Source: Spirulina major PCC 6313 (lineage in GTDB: Bacteria > Cyanobacteriota > Cyanobacteriia > Cyanobacteriales > Spirulinaceae). From it: a stretch of DNA of 64,000 nt. Of this stretch, positions 1 to 12,398 are shown in pieces. The stretch covers positions 63,028-127,027 of the forward strand of contig NZ_KV878783.1 in NCBI RefSeq assembly GCF_001890765.1, in the 5' to 3' direction. Position numbers and translations under genes: made by a program. Numbering within the stretch: position 1 is the stretch's first letter; every line of letters starts with the position of its first letter. Under the pieces are notes generated by a model. That model ran no database searches, was not told the DNA's origin, and saw only the letters and a list, made by a program, of their open reading frames with translations.

Positions 1-352
1 ATCGCACCATGGATTGCAGGGGGCTAATCGGGTCAATATGACTTCTATAAAGGTAAGGCTACAAAATTTTCCGGAACTGTTCCGTAAAATCCAAGCTGAG
101 GATCATGGCAGACTGGATGATCGAAAAAATAATGGAAAAAATGCGTTAACGCTCAAAATATCGATTTCTATTGCCATCCATTATATCGAGGACAATCGAG
201 CATCGTCGTTGAGGTCAGCAGTTTTTTGACTGTCACGGTGTGAACTCCTCGCAGGGGCAAGGATAAACTTCAGACTCTCTCGGTCTTCAAGCCCCGCCGA
301 ATTTCGACCACTGCCCGCGTAAAATAATGGCATTACCCTGGTTCAATCCTGC
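1..352. other. left-edge stretch without a supported gene
   Basis: No convincing coding region. A 71-codon open frame at 14-229 has no recognisable motif and no ribosome binding site, and was not called. The stretch probably holds the promoter of the kinase gene that starts at 353, but no clear -35/-10 pair was found. Confidence 0.4.
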
Positions 353-2995
353 ATGAGCACCCTGTTAGCCCACCGTTATGAACTCATTGAACCCCTGAGC
401 CAGGGCGGGTTTGGACAAACCTATTTAGCCCGCGATCGCCACCTGCCTGGTACGCCGATCTGCGTCGTTAAACAACTGCTCTTACCCTCTCAAGGCCCAG
501 AGCATCAACGCGATGCCCTCCGTCTTTTTGACCAAGAAGCCAAAACTCTCTATCAACTGGGCAATCATCCCCAAATTCCCCGCCTGCTGGCCCATTTTGA
601 GAGCGAAGGCCAAGCCTATCTAGTGCAGGACTACATTGAGGGCCACACCCTAGATGCGGAATTGGGGAAACCTTGGGCAGAGCCAGCGGTGCGAATGCTG
701 TTGCGGGATAGTTTGACGGTGTTGGCCTTTGTCCATCAACAGGGGGTGATTCATCGGGATGTGAAGCCGAGTAATTGGATGCGGCGACAGGAGGATGGGG
801 GGCTGATGTTGATCGATTTTGGGGCGGTGAAGACGATCGCACCCCAATCCGCCCCGACGATCGCCATCGGCACGCCGGGCTATATGCCCCTCGAACAGTT
901 GTCCGGCTATCCCCAACCCGCGAGCGATCTCTATGCCTTGGGGGTTATTGCTCTCTATGCCTTGACGGGTCAACGTCCGGAACAGTGGCCCACCTCTGAT
1001 CCGTTAGATCGGCTGCGATCGCTCTCCCTCAGTTCCGATCTCACCACCCTCCTGACCCGCTGCCTGCATCGAAATTGGCGCGATCGCTACCCCGATGCCG
1101 CCGCTGCCCTCGCCACCTTCACCCCCCACGCCGCCGCTGCCAATCTCCCCACCCAACCCGCCCCGGCCTTGGCTCCCACCACCCTCACCCCCAAAGCCCC
1201 CACCCCCGTTAAGTCCAGCGATCGCCACCGTCAAATTCTTCTCAACAAAGTGCGGAATGCTTGGGTGAAGGGGGTGTTAGAGCGATCGCTCCATGGGCGG
1301 GTGATGCTGGAATTGGGATTAAGCGATCGCAGTGATGTCCTTGAACGGCCTTGGGGCGTGGTATGGCAAGATGGCAAGGCGGAACAGCCGTTAACAGCGG
1401 GGGAAACGGTGGGGCGGCGATTTCAGCAGTTGGGGGCGGGGCGATCGCTCCTGATCTTAGGCGAACCGGGATCGGGGAAAACCACCACATTGCTAGAACT
1501 AGCGCGGGATCTGATTCACCAGGCGGAACAGGATGCCCAGGCCCTAATTCCCGTGGTGTTCAATTTGTCATCCTGGCGCGGCCAGGGCAAACGGGAGGCG
1601 CAACCCTTGGCGGCGTGGATTGTGCAGGAATTGCAGCAGCAGTATCAGGTTGCACCCTTGATCGGTCAAGATTGGGTTACGGGTCAGCACTTGTTACTGT
1701 TGCTCGATGGGTTGGATGAGGTGCGATCGCAGTGGCGATCGCCCTGCGTCGAGGCGATCAATCAATTCCTCACGGACTACGGCCAAACGGAGGTGGTAAT
1801 CTGTAGTCGGATCGCAGACTATCTCGCCCTCACTTCCCGGCTCCGTCTCCAAGCCGCCGTCCGTATCCAACCCCTCAACCTCGACCAAATCCAGCAGTAT
1901 CTCAGTTCCCACGGGTCTGGCCTCACCGCGATCCGCACTGCCCTCGCCCATGATGTGGCACTGCAAGAGTTGGCGCGATCGCCCCTGATGCTCAGCATCA
2001 TCACCCTCGCCTATCGCGATCTGCCCACCGAACCACTCACCTACACCGATGCCCAAAGCCTCCGCACCCACCTGTTCAACACCTACATTGATCGGATGCT
2101 CCAGCGCGATCGCGATCGCACCTATTCCCCCCACCGCCTCCGCCGCAGTCTCCGCCGCCTCGCCCAACAACTGCAACGGGACTCTCAAACCATTTTCTTG
2201 ATCGAACAAATGCAGCCCACCTGGTGCGACACGCCCCGCCGCCGCCGTTGCTACGCCTTGGGGGTGGGGTTCATCGGTAGCCTGATCGCGGGCATCGTCG
2301 CCGGGATTAACCTCGGCATTTTGATTAACCCCATCGCGGGCATTAAAGCCGGTTTAATTCTGGGCATCGGCGGCGGCCTAGTGCTAGGTATTACCTTCGG
2401 GGCGCAATTTCCCCCCATCGAACCCGTGGAAATGATTCGCTGGTCTGGGCGCAAAGCCCGCGCCAACCTCTGGCCCGGTCTGCGGATTGGGGGTCTTGTG
2501 ATGGTGATTTCCATCCTGGCCTATGTGCTTTTTGGCTGGACGCTGGGCTGGACTCGTACGATCGCAGAAATCCTCCTCTATGGCTTCTGTGGCTTTGGCA
2601 CGGGGATTATTTTCATCCTCCTCCAGGGCCTCACCGGGGGCAGCATTCCCACCAGCGTCACCCCTAATCAGGGCATTCAGCGATCGCTCCGCTACACCGC
2701 CTTTTTTGCCCTGATCGGCGTTGTCACCCTCACGATTCTCGCCGGGATGATCGGCCTGCCCCTCACCGTTGGGATGTTGATCGGATTCATTTTCGGCTGC
2801 GCCTCTCCCCCTGGCGTGGCCTGCATTCAACATTTCACCCTCCGCGTCATTCTCTATTTCGACGGCTCCCTCCCCTGGAACCTCGCCCATTTCCTCAACA
2901 CCGCCACCCGTTTGATTCTGATGCAAAACGTCGGCGGCGGGTATATTTTCATTCACCGCCTCTTGCTCGAACATTTCGCCACCCTCCCAGATTAA
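353..2995 (+). CDS. Ser/Thr protein kinase fused to a NACHT NTPase and a multi-pass membrane domain
   Basis: 880 aa. Seen: an N-terminal kinase domain (about 8-260) with glycine loop LSQGGFGQTYLA (15-26), catalytic HRDVKPSN starting at 134 and DFG at 155, so it looks catalytically competent. After a Pro/Ala-rich linker (about 275-290) comes a NACHT-like NTPase with Walker A GEPGSGKTT near 369 and Walker B LLLLLDGLDEV near 448. From about 633 to 860 there are several hydrophobic, Gly-rich membrane segments. Family knowledge: NACHT proteins are signal-dependent STAND ATPases, and kinase-NACHT fusions occur in filamentous cyanobacteria. Inference: a membrane-anchored sensor whose NTP-driven switch controls phosphorylation, possibly stress or phage related; the ligand is unknown. 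It stands alone, in the same orientation as the coiled-coil gene after it. Confidence 0.88.
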   Translation: MSTLLAHRYELIEPLSQGGFGQTYLARDRHLPGTPICVVKQLLLPSQGPEHQRDALRLFDQEAKTLYQLGNHPQIPRLLAHFESEGQAYLVQDYIEGHTLDAELGKPWAEPAVRMLLRDSLTVLAFVHQQGVIHRDVKPSNWMRRQEDGGLMLIDFGAVKTIAPQSAPTIAIGTPGYMPLEQLSGYPQPASDLYALGVIALYALTGQRPEQWPTSDPLDRLRSLSLSSDLTTLLTRCLHRNWRDRYPDAAAALATFTPHAAAANLPTQPAPALAPTTLTPKAPTPVKSSDRHRQILLNKVRNAWVKGVLERSLHGRVMLELGLSDRSDVLERPWGVVWQDGKAEQPLTAGETVGRRFQQLGAGRSLLILGEPGSGKTTTLLELARDLIHQAEQDAQALIPVVFNLSSWRGQGKREAQPLAAWIVQELQQQYQVAPLIGQDWVTGQHLLLLLDGLDEVRSQWRSPCVEAINQFLTDYGQTEVVICSRIADYLALTSRLRLQAAVRIQPLNLDQIQQYLSSHGSGLTAIRTALAHDVALQELARSPLMLSIITLAYRDLPTEPLTYTDAQSLRTHLFNTYIDRMLQRDRDRTYSPHRLRRSLRRLAQQLQRDSQTIFLIEQMQPTWCDTPRRRRCYALGVGFIGSLIAGIVAGINLGILINPIAGIKAGLILGIGGGLVLGITFGAQFPPIEPVEMIRWSGRKARANLWPGLRIGGLVMVISILAYVLFGWTLGWTRTIAEILLYGFCGFGTGIIFILLQGLTGGSIPTSVTPNQGIQRSLRYTAFFALIGVVTLTILAGMIGLPLTVGMLIGFIFGCASPPGVACIQHFTLRVILYFDGSLPWNLAHFLNTATRLILMQNVGGGYIFIHRLLLEHFATLPD

Positions 2996-3075
2996 GATCC
3001 GTGGATCAACTGTGAACCGCTCCGCTCCTGTCCGGTAGAATTTTTGGGTAATTCTGTGATGGGAGAGTGATCCGT

Positions 3076-4182
3076 ATGCCTCGAATATTTGGGCTTTTGA
3101 AATGGGGATTGGTGGGAACTGTGGGCATTGTGGGGGGCCTGTGGGTGATTAATTTGCCCGTTCCTCCCCTGCGGCAAGCGATCGCCAAAACGGCCCCCAT
3201 CTTGTTAACTCCCAGCTATTTCAATATGGATCGCAACTATCGAGCCGCGATCGCCAACGTCGAACAGTCCGATCAACTGATCAACCAAGCCACCAGCAGC
3301 GCCGATATTGAACTCGGAGCCGAAAAAGTCCAAGCCGCTCAAAAAAACTTAGATCAACTCCCGGTGTGGTTTTTGGGGTATCAACCCGTGCGCTATTGCC
3401 AATGGTTTAGCTGTGGTTGGCGGTTCACCGTGGATGAATTTCAACAGGCGCGGCAACGGGTAGGCCGAATGGATGCCCAGGTGTTTCAAGAACGCAACGC
3501 TTTCACCCAACTCCAACAGGCCGAAGCAAGCTTAAACGCAGCTAAAGCGCAACATCAACAGGCCACCGATGACACCCAACGCCAAGCTGCGATCGCAGCT
3601 TGGCAAAGCGCGATCGATCAACTCACCCAACTGCCCCCCACCACCCTCGCCGGACGCACCGCCCAAACCCAACTCACCGCCGCCCAACGAGATTTCCAAG
3701 CTGTCACCGGCCTCCAAGCCAGTGCCCAACAGACCAACACCCTGATCAGTGCGGCCAAAGCCTTTGGCAAACAAGCCGCCGAAGCCTCCCAAAATCCGCC
3801 CCACACCGTCACGGAATGGGACGCGGTGGCGAGCTTGTGGCGGAGTGCGATCGCGCAACTCCAGCGCGTCCAACCCGATGATGCAGGCTACACCGAAGCC
3901 CAAACCCTCAGCGCCCAATACCAAAGCAACCTCGGCCAAATCAACACCCGCAAACAAGCCGAACAAGCCGCCGTCCAAGCCCTCGAACGAGCGAACCGAC
4001 AAATCACATCACTCCTCGCCTCCACCCCCAACGACGCGGCCCAAGTCAATCGACCCCAAACTGCTGCCCAAATTCAAAGCATCATCAACGAACTCGAAAC
4101 CATCCAAACCGGAACCACCGTCCACCCCCAAGCCCAAGACCTCCTCAAATTTGCCAAAGCCAAACTCAACGAATTGCAGTGA
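3076..4182 (+). CDS. membrane-anchored coiled-coil protein of unknown function
   Basis: 368 aa from the ATG at 3076 (a GTG lies 9 bases upstream). Residues 8-30 form one hydrophobic segment (GLLKWGLVGTVGIVGGLWVI), probably a signal anchor. The rest is soluble and very rich in Ala, Gln and Asn. Heptad-like stretches such as AEASLNAAKAQHQQA suggest long helical or coiled-coil hairpins. A short cysteine-containing patch, RYCQWFSCGW, sits near residue 110. No enzyme motif was recognised. It follows the kinase-NACHT gene by about 80 bp and may be co-transcribed with it. Inference: a periplasm-facing, inner-membrane-tethered scaffold; function unknown. Confidence 0.75.
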   Translation: MPRIFGLLKWGLVGTVGIVGGLWVINLPVPPLRQAIAKTAPILLTPSYFNMDRNYRAAIANVEQSDQLINQATSSADIELGAEKVQAAQKNLDQLPVWFLGYQPVRYCQWFSCGWRFTVDEFQQARQRVGRMDAQVFQERNAFTQLQQAEASLNAAKAQHQQATDDTQRQAAIAAWQSAIDQLTQLPPTTLAGRTAQTQLTAAQRDFQAVTGLQASAQQTNTLISAAKAFGKQAAEASQNPPHTVTEWDAVASLWRSAIAQLQRVQPDDAGYTEAQTLSAQYQSNLGQINTRKQAEQAAVQALERANRQITSLLASTPNDAAQVNRPQTAAQIQSIINELETIQTGTTVHPQAQDLLKFAKAKLNELQ

Positions 4183-4274
4183 TCAACACATCCAGCCCAG
4201 CGATCAAAAAAAGGAAACGTTAATGGCGCTTCCTTCTGATGATTTGGTGAATGGGTCTCGCTCGTGAATTCGAC

Positions 4275-4350
4275 GAGGATGTCTGAAACGTCAGAAATGA
4301 TGCAATCAGCGCACCCTCAGCCCTCTAACTTAATCGTTTCAGACATCCTC
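4275..4350. terminator. 15-bp perfect inverted repeat between convergent genes
   Basis: GAGGATGTCTGAAAC at 4275-4289 pairs perfectly with GTTTCAGACATCCTC at 4336-4350, with a 46-nt loop. The right arm touches the stop codon of the TPM gene. It lies between two convergent genes, so a bidirectional terminator is the simplest reading. There is no U-tract and the loop is long, so a mobile-element footprint is also possible. Confidence 0.45.
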
Positions 4351-5153
4351 TAAGCGTCGGAAGTGGGGGTCATGCGCAGCACCGAGGAGAGGTAGGCGAC
4401 TAACAGACCGATGCTGAAGCCCATCACATTCCGGAAGATAGGGAGCCAATCGGAGGTGCGCGTTACCACTGGGCCAATGCCGAAGGCGATAAACAGAATG
4501 CCCCACAGCGGCGAAAAGATCAGCGCCCATTGCCAAGCAATGACCTGGCCTTCTTTGCGGGGCACAGCCGCTAAACCACAGATCACGCCGCCGAGAATTG
4601 AGGTGATCAGGGTGAGAATCCATTGTTCTTGGGGGAGGCCGGGAACCACATCACAGCCGCCGTCCTTGAGGCATTGGGTGACGGCACCGATCGCATGGAC
4701 GATGGAATTATTCGCGCCGTTGTCCCGCACGTAGTAGAGGTTGCCGAAGCGGGTTTGCAGTTCAATCCAAAAGGTGCGGGGCAAGAATTCATAGACATCA
4801 TCGCCAACACTGAAGGCGAGGAGGTTGCCCCCCCGTGAATCGGCGACGAGCAGGATGCTGTGGTCGTCTAACCCCCAGAAGGGAATGACGGCCCGGCCGG
4901 GGCTTTGGTCGTACTGGGTGAGGACGCGCACCTTCCAGCCGGTTTCGTTTTCAAAGGTTTCGAGGTCTTTGATCAGGCTGTCTTCCTGGAGGCTGGGGAG
5001 GAAGTTGGCGAGGTCAACGATGGGGGTTTCGGTGCTGGGGAGGAGTTCGGGGTTGTCGAAGGCTTGGGCGGGGGCTGCCATGAACCAGGTAGAGATGGCG
5101 AGGAGGCCGGCAAAAAGGGGAATTAAAATTCGTTGGGTTAAGCGATGTGCCAT
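4350..5153 (-). CDS. TPM-domain protein, Psb32-like
   Basis: 267 aa. It has an N-terminal signal peptide (hydrophobic core LIPLFAGLLAIST, likely cleavage after APAQA), then a TPM domain (about 40-155) with the typical start SLIKDLETFENETGWKVRVL and glycine-rich strand RGGNLLAFSVGDDVYEF. Three hydrophobic segments follow in the C-terminal third (about 178-260). Family knowledge: cyanobacterial and chloroplast TPM proteins of this layout (Psb32/TLP18.3) are thylakoid-lumen proteins that aid photosystem II repair; some have weak phosphatase activity. Lumen or periplasm exposure with C-terminal anchoring fits. It stands alone and converges on the coiled-coil gene. Confidence 0.85.
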   Translation of the reverse strand: MAHRLTQRILIPLFAGLLAISTWFMAAPAQAFDNPELLPSTETPIVDLANFLPSLQEDSLIKDLETFENETGWKVRVLTQYDQSPGRAVIPFWGLDDHSILLVADSRGGNLLAFSVGDDVYEFLPRTFWIELQTRFGNLYYVRDNGANNSIVHAIGAVTQCLKDGGCDVVPGLPQEQWILTLITSILGGVICGLAAVPRKEGQVIAWQWALIFSPLWGILFIAFGIGPVVTRTSDWLPIFRNVMGFSIGLLVAYLSSVLRMTPTSDA

Positions 5154-5408
5154 AGCGATCGGGAGGTTAGATTGCGACAGTGGACAAGACTATGATGATG
5201 AATGCGGTGTCTTAACTTTACAATTGTTAACCGTATTTTAAGAATAAATATGAAGATTAGCCAATTTTTAGGCGAGATTGGGGCGCGATCGCACCCGTAC
5301 CTACCCCAAATCAGGGGCGATCGCACCCCGTCAAAATCGAGGGGAACGAACATCCTATGATAAAGGGATAAGATCAACACCCCCGCCTCAGCCAAGCGCC
5401 GAAAATCC

Positions 5409-6503
5409 ATGCAATTCATTGACTACGCCGAAATTGAAATTAAAGCCGGAGACGGAGGGGATGGGATCGTTGCCTTTCGTCGTGAAAAGTACGTACCTGC
5501 GGGCGGCCCGGCGGGCGGGAATGGGGGGCGGGGCGGCTCCGTCTATCTCGAAGCAGCGGTTAATTTACAAACCCTGCTGGATTTTAAATATCTGCGCCTC
5601 TTCAAAGCCGACAGTGGCAAGCGGGGCGGCCCCAACAAACGCACCGGAGCCTCTGGGGATGACCTGATCATCCAAGTGCCCTGCGGCACGATGATCTACA
5701 CCATTGACCCCGAAACGGAGGAAACCACGCTGATCGGGGATTTGGTGGAGGATGGGCAACGGCTCCGGGTGGCGGCTGGGGGCAAGGGCGGCCTGGGTAA
5801 CCATTGTTTTCTCACCAACAGCAATCGCGCCCCTGAACTCGCCCTGCCGGGCCGCGAAGGGGAACAATGCCGCCTGCGGTTGGAATTGAAATTATTGGCC
5901 GAAGTGGGCTTAATCGGTCTCCCCAATGCCGGGAAATCCACCCTGATCGCCTCCCTCTCTTCCGCTCGTCCGAAAATCGCGGATTATCCCTTCACCACCT
6001 TGGTGCCGAATTTGGGGGTGGTGCGGCGGCCGACGGGGGATGGCACGGTGTTTGCGGATATTCCGGGGTTAATTGCGGGGGCCCATGCGGGGGTTGGGTT
6101 GGGTCATGATTTTCTGCGCCATATTGAGCGGACGCGGGTGTTGGTGCATTTGGTGGATGTGACGGCTCCTGATCCGGTGGCGGACTATCACACGATTCAG
6201 GATGAACTGACGGCCTATGGCCGGGGCTTGGGCGATCGCCCCCAACTCCTCGCCTTGAACAAAATTGACGCGATGGATGCAGAGATGAGCGATTTTATCC
6301 GCGCTGAATTTGCGAAAGTGACCACCGCCCCGATTTTTAACATTTCCGCTGTGTCTCAAGCGGGCCTCGATCCGCTGCTCCATACCCTCTGGGAGATTCT
6401 CGATCAGGCCGCTGCTGAGGCCGCCGAAGCTCGATTAGCCGCAGCACGGGAACAAGCACGACTCAATGCGAGTGCGATCGCCCCTGCGGAACCCCAGGTT
6501 TAA
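5409..6503 (+). CDS. obgE: Obg family GTPase (ObgE/CgtA)
   Basis: 364 aa. The N-terminal Obg domain (1-158) is glycine rich ([33 protein letters not shown]). The G domain follows with G1 [10 protein letters not shown]3 [10 protein letters not shown]4 NKID and G5-like ISAVS. The C-terminal tail is short and Ala-rich. Function in the family: a large-ribosomal-subunit assembly GTPase linked to the ppGpp response, essential in most bacteria. Length and domain order are normal. The ATG at 5409 gives the conserved beginning [17 protein letters not shown]. It is followed 59 bp later by gloA on the same strand. Confidence 0.97.
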   Translation: MQFIDYAEIEIKAGDGGDGIVAFRREKYVPAGGPAGGNGGRGGSVYLEAAVNLQTLLDFKYLRLFKADSGKRGGPNKRTGASGDDLIIQVPCGTMIYTIDPETEETTLIGDLVEDGQRLRVAAGGKGGLGNHCFLTNSNRAPELALPGREGEQCRLRLELKLLAEVGLIGLPNAGKSTLIASLSSARPKIADYPFTTLVPNLGVVRRPTGDGTVFADIPGLIAGAHAGVGLGHDFLRHIERTRVLVHLVDVTAPDPVADYHTIQDELTAYGRGLGDRPQLLALNKIDAMDAEMSDFIRAEFAKVTTAPIFNISAVSQAGLDPLLHTLWEILDQAAAEAAEARLAAAREQARLNASAIAPAEPQV

Positions 6504-6562
6504 AGTTCGCTACCCTAGCAACAGAACGGGTAAAACCCTCAAACACTCTAGGAGAATTCTCT

Positions 6563-6991
6563 ATGCGCATGCTCCACACCATGCTCCGCGTCGGCAATCT
6601 TGACGAATCCCTCGCCTTCTACTGCGATGTTTTAGGCATGAAGCTCCTTCGCAAAAAAGACTATCCCGGCGGTGAATTTACCCTCGCCTTTGTGGGCTAT
6701 GGGGACGAATCCGACAACACCGTGATTGAACTTACCTATAACTGGGGCACAGACCACTACGACATCGGCGGCGGCTATGGTCACATTGCCCTAGGGGTGG
6801 AAGACATTTACAGCAACTGCGAGCAAATCAAAGCCCGTGGGGGTAAAGTCGTCCGCGAACCGGGCCCGATGAAACACGGCACGACGGTGATCGCCTTTGT
6901 GGAAGATCCCACCGGCTACAAAATTGAATTGATCCAACTCAAGGCCGCTCCCCAAGGGGACACCGCCGCCACCGCAGGAACCGCTCGTTAA
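6563..6991 (+). CDS. gloA: lactoylglutathione lyase (glyoxalase I)
   Basis: 142 aa, a single VOC-fold glyoxalase I. It starts [20 protein letters not shown], and His5 with the glutamates in [11 protein letters not shown] and YKIELIQ match the metal-binding set of bacterial GloA; the [20 protein letters not shown] block is typical. It converts the methylglyoxal-glutathione hemithioacetal to S-lactoylglutathione in the cytosol. A good ribosome binding site (aggagaattct) precedes the ATG. The C-terminal 15 residues are a low-complexity Ala/Thr tail. A hairpin terminator and a dispersed 60-nt repeat lie just downstream. Confidence 0.96.
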   Translation: MRMLHTMLRVGNLDESLAFYCDVLGMKLLRKKDYPGGEFTLAFVGYGDESDNTVIELTYNWGTDHYDIGGGYGHIALGVEDIYSNCEQIKARGGKVVREPGPMKHGTTVIAFVEDPTGYKIELIQLKAAPQGDTAATAGTAR

Positions 6992-7004
6992 AACGATCGC
7001 GCCT

Positions 7005-7064
7005 GTGACATACTCCAGACAGCGATACAAGTATACGCTTCTGGCTTCTCCCACCTACTGCATC
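7005..7064. repeat. 60-nt dispersed repeat, copy 1
   Basis: The reverse complement of 7005-7064 matches 61813-61872 at 58 of 60 positions (two G/A differences near one end), so the two copies are inverted relative to each other. It lies between gloA and its hairpin terminator. It has no coding frame of its own. It contains the palindrome-like core GTATACGCTTCTGGCTTCTC but no strong self-complementary ends. Nature unknown: a short non-autonomous mobile element or a conserved RNA tail. Confidence 0.8.
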
Positions 7065-7094
7065 TCTCAACCGTCTCTTCATCCTTCCTTTATA

Positions 7095-7121
7095 AAGAGC
7101 TTGGCCATCTGCCAAGCTCTT
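7095..7121. terminator. bidirectional hairpin terminator between gloA and the HAD gene
   Basis: AAGAGCTTGGC at 7095-7105, loop catct, then GCCAAGCTCTT at 7111-7121: an 11-bp perfect stem. It sits between convergent genes. It has no long U-tract; on the minus side the stem is followed by an AT-rich stretch. Confidence 0.6.
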
Positions 7122-7159
7122 GGTGATCAACGCTGTCTAGAGTTTGGCGGCGCGATCGC

Positions 7160-7753
7160 TCACGGGCCAAAACAACGGTAATAGGGGTGAGTGGCGATCG
7201 CTAATAATTCGCGATCGCCCCGACTATCGCCATAGGCATAGATTTCATACCCCCCCAACTCCCCCACCAGTTCCCGCAGCCGCCGCACCTTTTCGGGCCC
7301 ATAACAATTCGCCCCGTCAATCTCCCCCGTCAACCGCCCCGCCACCGTCACTAAGCGCGTCCCCAACACCCCATCCACCCCTAAGCGTTCAGCCAAAGGC
7401 CGCAAATACAGTTCCGGTGAAGCACTGACGATCAGCGTTCGGTGTCCCTGGGCTTGATGCCAGCGGAGCCGCTCGACGGCTGCGGGGCGCAGCATCCCCC
7501 ATAGGTATCGATCCGTAAACCGTTCCCCCCATGCCGTCACCGTAGACCGTTCCCATTGCCCCAAATATTCCCGACAAAACGCCTGCTTCAGCCGTTGGTT
7601 GTCAATCTGCTTGAGGGCGTAGCGAGCGATCGCCGGCATCAACCTCACCAGCCCCCCCACAAAGCGTGGCCACCCCCGCACAACGCAAAAAAATAGCAGA
7701 AGTGATTCCCGTTTCGTTAAGGTGTGATCCAGATCAAAAACAGCTAAAATCAT
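7160..7753 (-). CDS. HAD-IB family hydrolase (SerB-like phosphatase)
   Basis: 197 aa. HAD motif I is DLDHTLTKRES (residues 7-17), motif II the serine of LIVSASPEL, and motif III/IV the K...YGDSRGDRELL block, in the order expected for subfamily IB. Family members include phosphoserine phosphatase and lipid or polyol phosphate phosphatases; the conserved WHQAQGHRTLIVSASPELYL block favours the HAD-IB group that acts on phospholipid-like or small phosphoesters. The substrate cannot be told from sequence. Normal length, soluble, no neighbours that suggest a pathway. Confidence 0.85.
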   Translation of the reverse strand: MILAVFDLDHTLTKRESLLLFFCVVRGWPRFVGGLVRLMPAIARYALKQIDNQRLKQAFCREYLGQWERSTVTAWGERFTDRYLWGMLRPAAVERLRWHQAQGHRTLIVSASPELYLRPLAERLGVDGVLGTRLVTVAGRLTGEIDGANCYGPEKVRRLRELVGELGGYEIYAYGDSRGDRELLAIATHPYYRCFGP

Positions 7754-8092
7754 GTATTTTTATGCGTTTCAAGGTCTCTCAGTATAATCACGTATTTTAT
7801 TAAGAATAAAAGAATATAAGTCACGTAGAAACACTTATTTTTTATTTCAAAAAGAATAAGTCAAAGCCAGACCTGACAAGACTTTCACGATCTTCGGATT
7901 CATGCTAAACTAAGGTCAAGACAGCACAGTCTACTCTAAAATCATTGCATTTCACAGCCTCAGGATTTACAGCAGCTTTAAACTCCCCCCAGCAAAAAAC
8001 AAGTTTATGTAAAACCCCATTTTTAATCTTCCCACCCCCTGATTTTTCTCCTAGACTGTTAACAGATGTATTAAGTGAGTCCCAAAAGTCCT
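7754..8092. promoter_or_regulatory. AT-rich divergent intergenic region upstream of the PEP-CTERM gene
   Basis: 339 bp without a coding region, between the divergent HAD and PEP-CTERM genes. It is distinctly AT-rich, with a near direct repeat (AAGAATAtAAGTCA and AAGAATAAGTCA). It probably carries both promoters; no confident -35/-10 pair or operator was identified. Confidence 0.4.
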
Positions 8093-8854
8093 ATGAAATC
8101 CTTCACCCTGAAAACCCTCAGCTTGACCCTTGCCGCTGCTACCGCTTTATTCTCCGCTGGCGCAGCTAATGCCCAAGCCATGAACCTACGCGACAGCAAC
8201 GAAGACCTCTTCAATCTCTTCAACAGCATGGTCAACTCCGAGCGCTTAGAAATCAAAGACAGCGCCGCGAAATTAATTGACCTTGATCCCGAAACCCTGC
8301 GCTGGCTCGATGGCGCTCAACCCCTCGAAGTCTACTTCATCAACGAAGGCGCAAGCTTGCGCAACATCCTGTCTTACTCCGTCAACAGTGGCGAAAAACA
8401 AACCATTTTCAGTGATGTCTCTTCGTCTGAAAGTATCATCGCCGAAGCAGACGGTGCTTTGCGCTTGGGTGATGGTGTCAGCCTCGGTACCTTTACCGGT
8501 GACACCCAACTCGACTTCTACCTGAAGCAGTACAACGCGAAAACGGGTAACTCCCGCTACACCTTCGGCACGAAAGCGGGCGAAAACCCCGATGGTCTCC
8601 AGCACTTCATCGCCCGTTCCTACTACGATGAAGCCACTGCTGAATATTGGACGCTGATCGGCGTTGAAGATTTGTTCGGTACGAAAGAATCCGGCAAATC
8701 TGACCGTGACTTTAATGATGCTGTCTTCGCTGTCCGTGGTTTGACCGGCGATCCTGTGCCCGGAACGACTCCGGTTCCCGAACCTGCTACCTTGTTAGGT
8801 CTCTTGGGTGTTGCTGCCCTGGGTGCGCTCAAAGTCCGCCGCGACGAAGCCTAG
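8093..8854 (+). CDS. PEP-CTERM secreted protein with DUF4114 domain
   Basis: 253 aa from the ATG at 8093 (a GTG 18 bases upstream is less likely). A Sec signal peptide is at the N-terminus (LTLAAATALFSAGAANAQA). The DUF4114 domain ends in the acidic motif SDRDFNDAVFAV, a likely calcium-binding patch. The C-terminal PEP-CTERM tail has VPEPATLLGLLG, a hydrophobic stretch and basic KVRR. Family knowledge: such tails are removed by exosortase (EpsH/XrtA type), and the proteins are usually tied to exopolysaccharide or the cell surface. No exosortase gene is in the window. Confidence 0.92.
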   Translation: MKSFTLKTLSLTLAAATALFSAGAANAQAMNLRDSNEDLFNLFNSMVNSERLEIKDSAAKLIDLDPETLRWLDGAQPLEVYFINEGASLRNILSYSVNSGEKQTIFSDVSSSESIIAEADGALRLGDGVSLGTFTGDTQLDFYLKQYNAKTGNSRYTFGTKAGENPDGLQHFIARSYYDEATAEYWTLIGVEDLFGTKESGKSDRDFNDAVFAVRGLTGDPVPGTTPVPEPATLLGLLGVAALGALKVRRDEA

Positions 8855-8892
8855 AACGGTTCGTTTGGGATGATTGGGACTGCATCTTCAAG

Positions 8893-12232
<3,340 letters not shown>

Positions 12233-12318
12233 AGGGGTTTAGCCGAAATCTGAAATTACACCTTTGAGTTTAGCGAGGGAGCCGAGCGATCGCCGTAACC
12301 GTCCCAAAAACTCGTTGG

Positions 12319-12372
12319 TTGAGCGAAGTCGAAACCAAAACCCAACAACAATGCCCCCTTTGACTCCGCTCA
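12319..12372. repeat. dispersed TGAGCG-AGTCGAA palindromic repeat, copy A
   Basis: Imperfect inverted repeat with arms TTGAGCGAAGTCGAA and TTTGACTCCGCTCA. It belongs to the same family as the copies at 58628-58671 and 61269-61312. It lies between the CHAT and metacaspase genes and may act as an intercistronic hairpin. Confidence 0.7.
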
Positions 12373-12398
12373 GGGGACAGTTACGCGATCGCCCCCCG

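Noticed and set aside
14-229. 71-codon plus-strand frame at the left edge
   Set aside because: No motif, no ribosome binding site and amino-acid composition typical of chance frames.
237-330. Yfr1-like small RNA (ACTCCTC motif)
   Set aside because: The conserved single-stranded motif ACTCCTCACAC is not present and the flanking stems do not form.
4223-4267. 14-codon frame MALPSDDLVNGSRS with an aaggaaa ribosome binding site
   Set aside because: Too short, no known family; may be the broken start of a lost gene but cannot be supported.
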